A DNA stretch of 64,000 nt. Origin: Bacillus massilinigeriensis. GTDB lineage: Bacteria; Bacillota; Bacilli; Bacillales; Cytobacillaceae. This document shows positions 39,531 through 48,355 of the stretch, one piece after another. Position 1 is the stretch's first letter. Every line of letters begins with the position of its first letter. The stretch lies in the NCBI RefSeq assembly GCF_900117315.1, contig NZ_LT630337.1:3171601-3235600 (forward strand), in the 5' to 3' direction. The notes beneath the pieces are model-generated. The model saw nothing but the letters and a program-made list of their open reading frames with translations. It was not told the origin of the DNA and did not search any database. Position numbers and translations under genes: made by a program.

Positions 39531-41114
39531 TTATTGTACTGCTTTTTCTAATTCTCTTTTTCTCAATTCTACACGACGAATCTTCCCAGAAGTTGTTTTT
39601 GGAAGCTCTGATAAAAATTCTATTTTTCTTGGATATTTATATGGAGCTGTTAACAGCTTAACATGCTCCTGTAGGTTAGGAATTAGGTCAGAATCTTTTT
39701 GGTCAACCCCATCCTTAAGAACAACAAAGGCCTTTACAATATGCCCCCGAATTTCATCTGGACTTGCTACTACTGCACATTCCTTAACTGCCGGATGTTT
39801 GACTAAGGCATCTTCAACCTCAAAAGGTCCAATGGTATATCCTGAACTAATGATAATATCATCCCCACGACCTTCAAACCAATAATATCCCTCTTCATCC
39901 TTTTTGGCTTTATCCCCAGTAATATAATATTCTCCCCGAAACTGCATAGCAGTTCTTTCAGGGTCTTTATAATATTTTTTAAATAAGGCTGGTGTTTCTA
40001 CATGAACCGCAATGTCCCCCACTTCTCCTACTGGACATTTTTCACCTTCTTCGTTGATAATTTCAACCCGATTTCCTGGAATCGGTTTCCCCATTGAGCC
40101 AGGTCTCAATTCCATTCCCTTGACCATGCCGACTAATAGGGTATTCTCCGTTTGACCGTAGCCATCTCGAACATCCACTCCAAAATACTTCCTGAATGTA
40201 TCAATTACATTTCTATTTAATGGCTCTCCAGCAGATACCGCGCTATGAAGCTTTGGAAGGCTGTAATCAGAAAGATTGTCTACCTTTGCCATCAAGCGGT
40301 ATTCTGTAGGAGTACAGCATAATACATTAACCTGATATTTCTCCAATAGTTGGAGATATTTATTTGGCTCAAACTTTCCATGATAAATTAGGCCAGTTGC
40401 CCCTGATCCAAGAACCGATAGAAACGGACTCCATATCCATTTTTGCCAACCTGGACCTGCTGTTGCCCATACGATATCCTCCTCATGGATACAGAGCCAA
40501 TTTGGGGCTGCAGCTCTTAAATGTGCATAAGCCCAACCATGTGTATGTACAACGCCCTTTGGATTACCAGTGGTTCCAGATGTATAAGATAAAAACGCCA
40601 TGTCATCCTTTTTGGTTTTTGCCATTTCTAAATCAATGGAGGCGTTTTTTGTTGCTTCTTCTAAATGAATCCAACCGTCTTCGTTTTTCCCAATAACAAA
40701 TTTCGGAATGCTCTCGATTCCTGAAATCTCTTCAAACTGATCGACATAGGGATAATAGCTGATAATACCTTTCACATCACCGTGAGAAATTCGATATTGT
40801 AAATCTTTTGACCGCAACATTTCTGAGCTTGGAATAACAACAAGACCTGTTTTTAAAGCAGCAATATAAACTTGATAGGCTTCGATTAAGCGTGGGACAA
40901 TGATTAACAGAACATCACCTTTTTGTAGCCCATTTTCTAAGAAAACATTTCCGATTCTGTTGACGTTTTGCATAAGCTCTTGATAGGTTATCTGTTTGGT
41001 CGTACCTTCCTCGTTTTCCCATATTAAAGCAAGCTTGTTTGGTACACTTGAAAAACGTTCGATTTCTGATACTAAGTTGTATTCCTCAGGTGCGATTAGA
41101 CTTTCACGATTCAT
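39531..41114 (-). CDS. ytcI: AMP-forming acyl-CoA synthetase YtcI
   Basis: Adenylates and thioesterifies a carboxylic acid, probably a medium-chain or branched one (MACS/Acs group). 527 residues. Motifs: P-loop SYTSGTTGNPKGVVH, ATAGPGWQKWIWSPF, DGYGQTENT, the ATP-binding YITGDKAKKDEEGYYWFEGRGDD (split over residues ~395-420), IISSGYTIGPFEVE, and the catalytic lysine in LPKTTSGKIRR. ATG at 41114 behind GGGGGAA. Confidence 0.93.
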   Translation of the reverse strand: MNRESLIAPEEYNLVSEIERFSSVPNKLALIWENEEGTTKQITYQELMQNVNRIGNVFLENGLQKGDVLLIIVPRLIEAYQVYIAALKTGLVVIPSSEMLRSKDLQYRISHGDVKGIISYYPYVDQFEEISGIESIPKFVIGKNEDGWIHLEEATKNASIDLEMAKTKKDDMAFLSYTSGTTGNPKGVVHTHGWAYAHLRAAAPNWLCIHEEDIVWATAGPGWQKWIWSPFLSVLGSGATGLIYHGKFEPNKYLQLLEKYQVNVLCCTPTEYRLMAKVDNLSDYSLPKLHSAVSAGEPLNRNVIDTFRKYFGVDVRDGYGQTENTLLVGMVKGMELRPGSMGKPIPGNRVEIINEEGEKCPVGEVGDIAVHVETPALFKKYYKDPERTAMQFRGEYYITGDKAKKDEEGYYWFEGRGDDIIISSGYTIGPFEVEDALVKHPAVKECAVVASPDEIRGHIVKAFVVLKDGVDQKDSDLIPNLQEHVKLLTAPYKYPRKIEFLSELPKTTSGKIRRVELRKRELEKAVQ

Positions 41115-41320
41115 CGAATTTCCCCCTTATATCAATAATTATTAAACAACAATTCTCCCCTTCAGAAAATATTATACTAAATTATTTAAAAATTTTGAAT
41201 TACAACTTTTTGTAATAGTTTCTAATAAATGGGTCAAATATATATGGGGGATGAGAAAACGATTCTGGTTGGACCAAGTAATATATCACTCATTTATTAC
41301 TATCTATCATTTCATTATAA

Positions 41321-41345
41321 AAAGGAGCGGATAGACCGCTCCTTG
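41321..41345 (-). terminator. terminator of sspA
   Basis: Stem AAGGAGCGG/CCGCTCCTT with a 5-base loop followed on the minus strand by TTTATAATG. Confidence 0.85.
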
Positions 41346-41369
41346 TAGCCATGATATATATTTTTAATG

Positions 41370-41582
41370 TTATTTAGAGAAACCTCCGCCTAATGACTGT
41401 TCAGCCATTTGAACTAGACGTTTAGTAATTTCTCCTCCAACTGAACCGTTAGCACGAGAAGTTGTATCTGCTCCAAGATTTACACCGAATTCAGTTGCAA
41501 TTTCATATTTCATTTGCTCTAGAGCCTGTTGTACTCCAGGAACTAATAAATTGTTTGAGTTATTGCTTCTGCTGCTTGGCAT
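41370..41582 (-). CDS. sspA: alpha/beta-type small acid-soluble spore protein
   Basis: 70-residue DNA-binding protein that protects spore DNA. The two SASP signatures are intact: [23 protein letters not shown] with the GPR protease site (E-F-G-V), and the second helix [34 protein letters not shown] precedes the ATG. A sigma-G promoter lies upstream. The position next to thiI matches B. subtilis sspA. Confidence 0.96.
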   Translation of the reverse strand: MPSSRSNNSNNLLVPGVQQALEQMKYEIATEFGVNLGADTTSRANGSVGGEITKRLVQMAEQSLGGGFSK

Positions 41583-41605
41583 GTGATATCACCTCCTTGT
41601 GAGTA

Positions 41606-41635
41606 TAGATTGTGTAATATCACATGCCTTCATAC
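41606..41635 (-). promoter_or_regulatory. sigma-G-type promoter of sspA
   Basis: Minus-strand GTATGA (41630-41635), 17 bp spacer and CAATCTA (41606-41612), close to the forespore consensus gYATR / CAtnMTA, placed just upstream of the ribosome site. Confidence 0.55.
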
Positions 41636-41666
41636 CATTATAATGTTGGTAATTGTTCACAACTTT

Positions 41667-42875
41667 TTAGAATAATTCCTCTAATGTATCCTCTTGTTTT
41701 TCAGATTTAGAATTGATAACTATAGTTTCCACTCCATGAACCGCCTTTTCTATTAACGGTTCAAAATCAACAAAGCTTTCATAGAATTGAACCTTTTCCT
41801 TTTTCGGCTTTGTTTTAGGAGATGCAGGAACAAACACCGTGCAGCAATCCTCGTAAGGTAATATCGAGATGTCATGCGTTCCAATTTGTTCAGCAATTTT
41901 TATTATATCTGTTTTATCCATTGTAATTAGCGGGCGCAAAACAGGTGTATTCGTTACATCATTAATAGCAAACATGCTTTCAAGTGTTTGACTTGCAACC
42001 TGACCAAGGCTTTCTCCTGTTACAATTGCAAGCGCACGTTCTTTCTCGCGAATTCGGTCAGTAATTTTGAGCATGATCCTTCTAGTCGTGGTCATCGTAT
42101 AATTCTCAGGAACCTGTTTATGAATAAGCTGCTGTATTTCGGTAAATGGAACGATATGAAGAGTGAATGCCCCACTGACGGAAGCTAATTTTTGCGCAAG
42201 GTCAATAACTTTCTGCTTTGACCTTTCACTTGTGAAAGGAGGGCTGTAAAAATGGACCCCTTCGATTTCCATTCCCCTTTTCATGGATAAAAATCCTGCC
42301 ACTGGACTATCAATTCCTCCAGAAAGCATAAGCATGGCTTTTCCACTGGATCCAACAGGTAAACCGCCAGCTCCTTGGATATTTTCGCATGAGAAGTAAA
42401 CCGCCTCGTCACGAACCTCTATTTGAAGATTAATATCTGGATTTCTCACATCTACTTTTAATCCTGGGATATTTACTAAAAGATGGGCACCAAATGTTTG
42501 GTTTAATTCACCCGTATGCAAAGGGAAGGTTTTATCAGCCCTTTTTGCGGTAATTTTGAAGGTATCTCCTTCTTTATATATTCCTTTAAAAAGCTCGAGT
42601 GCAGTATCCTTCATAATTTCTAGGTCTTTTCCTGTTTTGACTGCAGGGCTAAAGGATTGAATTCCAAAAATATCCCTTAACTGTTCAATAATCCTGTCAC
42701 TTTCCTCCCCGTTCAAAACGACATACATCCTGTCTCTTTTTGCCTCAATCTTTACCTTTGGAAAATCACTTAGGGCATGTCTAATACTATTTCTTAGTTT
42801 TTCAACAAATTTATTTCGATTTCTCCCTTTGGTTGAGATTTCTCCGTAGCGAATTAATATTCGGTCATAATTCAT
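41667..42875 (-). CDS. thiI: tRNA 4-thiouridine sulfurtransferase ThiI
   Basis: Adds sulfur to U8 of tRNA and contributes to thiamine thiazole. 402 residues: ferredoxin-like/THUMP domain (1-165) then the PP-loop ATPase SGGIDSPVAGFLSMKRG. The protein ends without the rhodanese domain found in E. coli ThiI, as normal for bacilli. One base after the cysteine desulfurase gene, which supplies its sulfur in B. subtilis. Confidence 0.95.
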   Translation of the reverse strand: MNYDRILIRYGEISTKGRNRNKFVEKLRNSIRHALSDFPKVKIEAKRDRMYVVLNGEESDRIIEQLRDIFGIQSFSPAVKTGKDLEIMKDTALELFKGIYKEGDTFKITAKRADKTFPLHTGELNQTFGAHLLVNIPGLKVDVRNPDINLQIEVRDEAVYFSCENIQGAGGLPVGSSGKAMLMLSGGIDSPVAGFLSMKRGMEIEGVHFYSPPFTSERSKQKVIDLAQKLASVSGAFTLHIVPFTEIQQLIHKQVPENYTMTTTRRIMLKITDRIREKERALAIVTGESLGQVASQTLESMFAINDVTNTPVLRPLITMDKTDIIKIAEQIGTHDISILPYEDCCTVFVPASPKTKPKKEKVQFYESFVDFEPLIEKAVHGVETIVINSKSEKQEDTLEELF

Positions 42876-42876
42876 T

Positions 42877-44019
42877 TTAATTCATTACCTTTCGTAAATT
42901 TGAAATTACTTCTTTGAAGGCTTGTACAGCAAGATGGGCCTCTTCCATCGTGTTATCATATGACAAGCTAACACGTATTGCGCTGTTAGCTATTTCCTCT
43001 GATACTCCCATCGAAAGCAAGGTGCTGCTAGTTGATTTCCTTTTTGATGAACAGGCGCTTGTTGTCGATACAAATACCCCTTTTTCCTCTAACGCATGGA
43101 CAAAAACTTCTGCTTTAAATCCATGAATCGAAAAGTTTATGATATGCGGGGCGCTGTTTTCCTTTGGTGTATGAATCATAACTCCATCCCAAGAATCAAG
43201 CTCATTATAAAGATAGTGCTTAATTTCATTCAAGTTGGCAAGCCCTGTTTTCCTTTTTTCATTTACTAATCTTAATGCTTTTGCCATTGCCACAATTCCT
43301 GCTACATTTTCTGTGCCACTGCGGATATTTTTTTCTTGCTTTCCGCCTGAGAGAAGAGGCGAAATTCTTACACCCTCCCGAATATAAAGAATTCCTGTCC
43401 CTTTCAGGCCATGAAACTTATGTCCAGAGATGGAGCATAGGTCAATATTGCTTTGATGTAAGTCTAATGGCACCTTGGCAATGCCTTGAACATGATCCAC
43501 ATGAAATAAAACCTTAGGATATTTCTTTAATACACGACCAATTTCTTCTATTGGTTGAATCGTTCCAACCTCATTATTAACATGAATAACCGAAACCAGA
43601 ATGGTATCATTACTAATAGCTTGTTCGATTGAGTGCACATTCAACCGTCCATATTCGTCAACAGGTATATAAGTAACACGAAATCCTAATTGTTTTAACT
43701 GTTCCATTGATTCACTTACGGAGGGATGCTCTACACTTGTAGTAATAATGTGTCTCCCCCTACCTTGATGCATTAGAGCAGTACCCTTTATCGCTAAATT
43801 ATTACTTTCTGTTCCTCCAGAAGTAAGAATAATTTCATTTGACTTCACATTTAATAGTTTAGCTATTTGTTCTCTAGCCTGGAACATCAATTTCTCCGCT
43901 TGTCCACCCATACGATGTAAGGATGATGGATTAGCAAAATAATCGGTTGATACCTTTACAAAGGAATCCAGAACTTCTTTATATGGTTTAGTAGTAGCGC
44001 TATTATCAAAATATATCAT
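42877..44019 (-). CDS. nifZ: cysteine desulfurase, NifZ type (partner of ThiI)
   Basis: PLP enzyme that takes sulfur from cysteine and hands it to ThiI. 380 residues. Visible: MIYFDNSATTKPYKEVLD, TSGGTESNNLAIKG, HVDHVQGIAKVPLD, the PLP lysine in SISGHKFHGLKGTGILYI, RSGTENVAGIVAM, and the catalytic cysteine in SACSSK. Immediately upstream of thiI, separated by one base. Confidence 0.93.
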   Translation of the reverse strand: MIYFDNSATTKPYKEVLDSFVKVSTDYFANPSSLHRMGGQAEKLMFQAREQIAKLLNVKSNEIILTSGGTESNNLAIKGTALMHQGRGRHIITTSVEHPSVSESMEQLKQLGFRVTYIPVDEYGRLNVHSIEQAISNDTILVSVIHVNNEVGTIQPIEEIGRVLKKYPKVLFHVDHVQGIAKVPLDLHQSNIDLCSISGHKFHGLKGTGILYIREGVRISPLLSGGKQEKNIRSGTENVAGIVAMAKALRLVNEKRKTGLANLNEIKHYLYNELDSWDGVMIHTPKENSAPHIINFSIHGFKAEVFVHALEEKGVFVSTTSACSSKRKSTSSTLLSMGVSEEIANSAIRVSLSYDNTMEEAHLAVQAFKEVISNLRKVMN

Positions 44020-44139
44020 CCAAATCCCCTCCTTGCGAGGAATACTACAATTATTTGCATTTAAGGTGTAATCATTTTATCGTTACGTATTCATCAAGTG
44101 TTAACAATCAATCTTATCATGAATATTACTCCTATACAA

Positions 44140-44166
44140 AGAAAAAAGCCGACGATTTGTCAGCCT
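44140..44166 (-). terminator. terminator of ezrA
   Basis: Minus-strand stem AGGCTGAC/GTCGGCTT (two G-T pairs, 5-base loop) followed by TTTTC; it overlaps the ezrA stop. Confidence 0.65.
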
Positions 44167-45881
44167 CTATCCGTACCTTCATTTATTGAACTGTCTTCAT
44201 TAGCAAGGAAATCTTCAATTCTTTTCAATGAACCAGGTTCGACCTCTTCAATAGTGGTTGCTGCTTGTTCCAATGCAGCATGATAATCAAAGCCTCTAAA
44301 AGCCGCCTCTGCCTCTTCCAATGCCTTTCTTACACTTGAATTGCTGCTGCGATACCTGTTTCCATATTGGATAACCTTTTCAGCGAGCATAACGGTTTCA
44401 ATCATATCAATCGTTCGATTATACAATTTGTCAACTGTCATAACCGAAACCTCTAAGTACTTTTGCACACTTGGAACATCTAATGGATGTTCTTCAAGCT
44501 TTAATTTTACATTTTGGATGCTTTCCTTGGAATCATCGATTAAATATTTGAAATCATGTGGTAGCCCCGGAATATGGCTTTTGTAAACGAGACGAATCGA
44601 TTCTGATACTTTTTTTGTTAGTTCTTGAACTTTCTCCCGCGCAGCCAGCTCGTCCTTTCGCAGTGTATGAAGCTTTTCATTTAAGCTTGCTTGTTCATCT
44701 ACAATGGATTGAAGTTGCGTTTTAATCTCTTCCATATCCTCACTTAGTAAAGAATGAGCAATACTTTGATTTTGAATATTTAGCTCAAGGATCTCAAACC
44801 GCTTTGAAAGCTGTGATAGTTTCTTTTCAATTTCCTTTTGTATTTCTTGCTCACTTTCAGGAATGTGATAACTGAGAGCTACAGATTGCATTTCAAATTG
44901 TAGTTCATTGTTAGCTTCCTTTGCTTTATTTAATGTTTCTTTTGTCTCGGCTTCATTTTGACTAATAAAATGCTTTGCATGAACCTCTTTTTCAAGAAGA
45001 TCAAATAATAATTCAATATTTTCTTTTATATCATCTATCCCTTTTTGTACATCGCCAATTTCTGCAGCCTCAATATTGGAAAGATACATGGCGAGCTCTT
45101 CTTCCATACTTTTAATTTCTTTATTCAGTTGGATATGCTCAAGGATGTACCCTTTTTCTTCCATTTCTCGATATCCATCCTTTAAATCTTCAAGAAGAGA
45201 TGGAATATTCGTTTGACACTCCACAAGTAAATTCGGGATTTGTTCCATTAATTCACTGATTTTACTTATTAAATCTTTAATCACTAATACCGTTTCTCTT
45301 GCTGTTAAATAGTCTCCATTTACTGTTTTTTCATCAAATTCCTGGAATTTCAAAATTACTTCATCCAGCTTCTTCTCAAGAGTACCTTCCGCATTCCCAA
45401 AATTATGACGGTAAGCAAGCAGATTTTTTTTCCTTTCACGGTATTGATCCTTTAAGTCTTCAATTTCTAATTTGTTCTTTTCTTCACTACCGACTAAATC
45501 ATGAATTTCAGCTACAAGTGCCTTAATTTTTTCTTCCGTTTCTACTAAATGATTATGAATGAGCTGTTGAACTTCTTTTGACTTTTTAAATCGATATTTA
45601 TCGGTATACTCTTCTGCATCAAATAAATATTCTTCAACATCAGGGAGTTCGGCTGTAACAATTTCGTCCCATTCATTTCGCCAACGCTCGAATAGAACTT
45701 CCGTTTCACCGGTCATATTTAATTGCTTAACCTTTGACATCTCATCTAACACAGGTCGATTGACTATGTCTATTTTCCATTCTTCTAAACGATCAATTTC
45801 CTTATAATTCTTTTTCTTCATGATAATACCGGTTATGTATAAACATAGTATAATTACTATGCCTGCAATGATGTATCCCAT
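44160..45881 (-). CDS. ezrA: septation ring formation regulator EzrA
   Basis: Membrane-anchored spectrin-like protein that restrains FtsZ ring assembly and sits at the septum. 573 residues: one N-terminal helix (residues 2-20, IIAGIVIILCLYITGII), then almost continuous long coiled coils, with YKEIDRLEEWKIDIVNRPV right after the anchor and the QNG-patch-like RYRSSNSSV near 530. ATG at 45881 behind AGGGGG. Divergent from hisJ. Confidence 0.95.
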   Translation of the reverse strand: MGYIIAGIVIILCLYITGIIMKKKNYKEIDRLEEWKIDIVNRPVLDEMSKVKQLNMTGETEVLFERWRNEWDEIVTAELPDVEEYLFDAEEYTDKYRFKKSKEVQQLIHNHLVETEEKIKALVAEIHDLVGSEEKNKLEIEDLKDQYRERKKNLLAYRHNFGNAEGTLEKKLDEVILKFQEFDEKTVNGDYLTARETVLVIKDLISKISELMEQIPNLLVECQTNIPSLLEDLKDGYREMEEKGYILEHIQLNKEIKSMEEELAMYLSNIEAAEIGDVQKGIDDIKENIELLFDLLEKEVHAKHFISQNEAETKETLNKAKEANNELQFEMQSVALSYHIPESEQEIQKEIEKKLSQLSKRFEILELNIQNQSIAHSLLSEDMEEIKTQLQSIVDEQASLNEKLHTLRKDELAAREKVQELTKKVSESIRLVYKSHIPGLPHDFKYLIDDSKESIQNVKLKLEEHPLDVPSVQKYLEVSVMTVDKLYNRTIDMIETVMLAEKVIQYGNRYRSSNSSVRKALEEAEAAFRGFDYHAALEQAATTIEEVEPGSLKRIEDFLANEDSSINEGTDRG

Positions 45882-46092
45882 GATAAGCCCCCTGTTCTGT
45901 TACGAGCTAATTTTCAATTTATATTAAATGATAGAATGTTCATTTCAATGTAATTATGATAACATGTAAACGACATTTTTTGACTATTATTTTCATTTTT
46001 TTATGCAAAATCTTGTAAGAAGTCCGTTTTTTTTTGCATTTTTTCTACATAAAAGAAAATTTTTATATAAATTTAGGAAAAGGGGACTGAAA

Positions 46093-46884
46093 ATGTTTTT
46101 GAAGGATGGTCATATTCACACGCCATATTGCCCACATGGTACAAAGGATTCTTTTAATTCTTATATTGAAAAAGCCATTACTTTAGGTTTTCAAGAGATT
46201 ACATTCACAGAGCATGCACCCTTGCCTCATGGCTTTATCGACACAACTCCAGAACAGGACAGCGCCATGCAGTTTGATGAGCTTGATTTGTATTTTGCTG
46301 AAGTTGAGCAATTAAAAGAAGAATATGCAAGTGATATAAAAATTAATACAGGTCTAGAGGTAGACTTTATCGAGGGATATGAAAATGAGATTACATCTTT
46401 TCTTCAAACAATAGGAAGTAGACTCGATGATGCGATCCTTTCCGTACATTTTTTAAAAAATGGGGATCAATACCATTGCTTGGACTATAGTCCAGAATAT
46501 TTTTCTCAAATGATCGTCGAATATGGGTCCATTGAAAAGGTTTATAAAAAGTATTTCAATACCCTTCTATTATCTATTAATGCGGATTTAGGACCGTATA
46601 AGCCGAAAAGAATCGGGCATATATCCTTAGTGAAAAAATTTCAATTAAAATACCCAATTGAATGTGATATCGAGCAAGATTTCATTCGAGTATTAAAGGC
46701 AGTAAAAGCAAAGGGCTACGAGCTAGATTACAATGGAGCAGGAACAGCAAAACCACTTTGCCGCGAGACCTATCCACCAAAATGGGTAGCAAAAAAAGCC
46801 AAGGAGCTAGGAATCTCACTAATTTATGGATCCGATGCCCATCAAGTTAAGGAGTTAGGACAAGGGCTTCATTCAATGGTGTGA
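46093..46884 (+). CDS. hisJ: histidinol-phosphatase, PHP family
   Basis: Dephosphorylates histidinol phosphate in histidine synthesis. 263 residues with the PHP metal ligands: DGHIHTPYCPHG, TEHAPLPHG, LEVDFIEGYE, SVHFLKNGD, GHISLVKKF and YGSDAHQVKE. I take the ATG at 46093 (MFLKDGHIHTPYC), behind GGGG; the open frame continues 30 codons upstream with no ribosome site and a basic low-complexity sequence. Confidence 0.93.
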   Translation: MFLKDGHIHTPYCPHGTKDSFNSYIEKAITLGFQEITFTEHAPLPHGFIDTTPEQDSAMQFDELDLYFAEVEQLKEEYASDIKINTGLEVDFIEGYENEITSFLQTIGSRLDDAILSVHFLKNGDQYHCLDYSPEYFSQMIVEYGSIEKVYKKYFNTLLLSINADLGPYKPKRIGHISLVKKFQLKYPIECDIEQDFIRVLKAVKAKGYELDYNGAGTAKPLCRETYPPKWVAKKAKELGISLIYGSDAHQVKELGQGLHSMV

Positions 46885-46937
46885 TAAGAAGATCTATTAT
46901 AAGTTTTACCTTTGAAACCATCTTCAGATTCAATGCA

Positions 46938-47573
46938 CTATTGGTTTACCACCATTAGCTTCTGTTCCATAAATGGATTTGTAATCACCGTGTCAATCCA
47001 ATTGTTTATTTCTGAAGTATATTTGTCAGCAAAGTACTCTTCATTAGGGAAGATCTGAAGGACCTCCCTTGCATATTGGCTATTTAAATATGGCATGGCT
47101 AACAGGGCTTTCCACTGCATAATCGTATAATTAATGGAAAGGTTGCGAAATTCTCCTGTTTTCATTCCTTTTTCTAACACTTCCTTAAAGAAAAATCTTT
47201 CCTTAACGAAATATGTTGACATGATTTCTCTAATGACCTGTGAATCTATGGATATTTCTCTTAAAATAAATCTTGTTAAATGAACATTTTTGCTTTGGTA
47301 TTGTATGATGTTTTTGGACATTTCTTTTAGAGCAATAGTAGCGCTTAAATCAGCATTGGAATACCCTTTTTCTATTTCATGAAGATAGCTTTCAAAGAAA
47401 ATAGTAAAGCAATGCTCAAGAAGACCATGTTTATTATCAAAGTAATAGGAAATGTTGGCTACATTAATATTGGCCTTATTGGCAATATCCCGGATGGATG
47501 TCCCGGTGAACCCTTTAATATTAAATAATGTTATGGCCGCATCTACAATGGCATCTTTTGAGTTTTTTCTCAT
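46938..47573 (-). CDS. refZ: RefZ-like TetR family regulator of FtsZ
   Basis: 211-residue TetR protein. The N-terminal HTH (AAITLFNIKGFTGTSIRDIANKANINVANISYYF) is complete; the C-terminal part is helical. Its place between hisJ and ytsP matches B. subtilis refZ (yttP), a DNA-binding protein that shapes Z-ring placement near the chromosome origin at sporulation. The assignment rests on synteny and HTH similarity. Confidence 0.85.
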   Translation of the reverse strand: MRKNSKDAIVDAAITLFNIKGFTGTSIRDIANKANINVANISYYFDNKHGLLEHCFTIFFESYLHEIEKGYSNADLSATIALKEMSKNIIQYQSKNVHLTRFILREISIDSQVIREIMSTYFVKERFFFKEVLEKGMKTGEFRNLSINYTIMQWKALLAMPYLNSQYAREVLQIFPNEEYFADKYTSEINNWIDTVITNPFMEQKLMVVNQ

Positions 47574-47726
47574 TTTCTCCTGCTCCTTTTGTAAAAAAAT
47601 ATCCTTTTTTAATACATTCTTGGTTTGTATGATTTTTCCTTTGAAAACAACTCGACAAAGTCTCCTCTTTTTCCCGTTATTTTGCTAGAATAGAATATAA
47701 AATTTACAAGAATTAGGTGAAAAACA

Positions 47727-48206
47727 ATGTTTGAAGTCGAATCTTATCAAGGCTCCCGTGAGGATAATTACAATTTAGTGATAAAACAAGCAAAGGCTTT
47801 ACTAGAAGGTGAATCTAATGTCATCGCGAATTTGAGCAATGCCTCTGCGTTATTAAATCAGTTTCTAGACCAAATTAATTGGGTGGGGTTTTATTTAATG
47901 GAGGATGGCGAGCTTGTTTTAGGTCCCTTTCAAGGACTTCCAGCATGTGTCCGAATTCCTTTAGGAAGAGGAGTTTGTGGTGCTAGTGCCAAGCAGCAGA
48001 AAACATTAAGAGTGGAGGATGTCCATCAATTTCCTGGGCATATAGCCTGCGATGCGGCTTCTCTATCGGAAATTGTAATACCATTATTAAAGAACGGGGA
48101 ATTAATTGGCGTTTTAGACATCGATTCACCAATTAAAAACCGTTTTGATGAATTAGATCAGAAAAAGCTAGAGGAATTTGTTGAAGCAATTCTACCTTTT
48201 ATATAG
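47727..48206 (+). CDS. ytsP: GAF-domain protein YtsP, free methionine-(R)-sulfoxide reductase type
   Basis: 159-residue single GAF domain. The conserved NWVGFYLM, LVLGPFQGLPACVRIPLGRGVCGASA and HIACDAASLSEIVIPL contain the three catalytic cysteines of the free-Met-R-sulfoxide reductase family, so that activity is likely. A strong terminator follows at 48222. Confidence 0.92.
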   Translation: MFEVESYQGSREDNYNLVIKQAKALLEGESNVIANLSNASALLNQFLDQINWVGFYLMEDGELVLGPFQGLPACVRIPLGRGVCGASAKQQKTLRVEDVHQFPGHIACDAASLSEIVIPLLKNGELIGVLDIDSPIKNRFDELDQKKLEEFVEAILPFI

Positions 48207-48221
48207 TAGATGTAAGAAGGG

Positions 48222-48268
48222 CTGACTCAAAAGGTTGTTAATGATGCAACTCTATTGAGTCAGTTTTT
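48222..48268 (+). terminator. terminator of ytsP
   Basis: Stem CTGACTCAA/TTGAGTCAG, with an inner GGTTG/CAAC pairing, followed by TTTTT. Confidence 0.85.
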
Positions 48269-48300
48269 ATATTCACAGGGCTTAAAGAAATGTAAACAAA

Positions 48301-48336
48301 AAGCTGCCCCCAAAATTAATACTTTTAGAGGCAGCC
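48301..48336 (-). terminator. terminator of the diguanylate cyclase gene
   Basis: Minus-strand stem GGCTGCC/GGCAGC extended by A-T and G-T pairs, followed by TTTTTG. Confidence 0.75.
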
Positions 48337-48355
48337 ATTTTGTTATTATCATCTA

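Noticed and set aside
46003-46092. 30-codon N-terminal extension of HisJ as a signal peptide
   Set aside because: Basic and phenylalanine-rich but with no ribosome site; the ATG at 46093 gives the exact family start and a good GGGG site.
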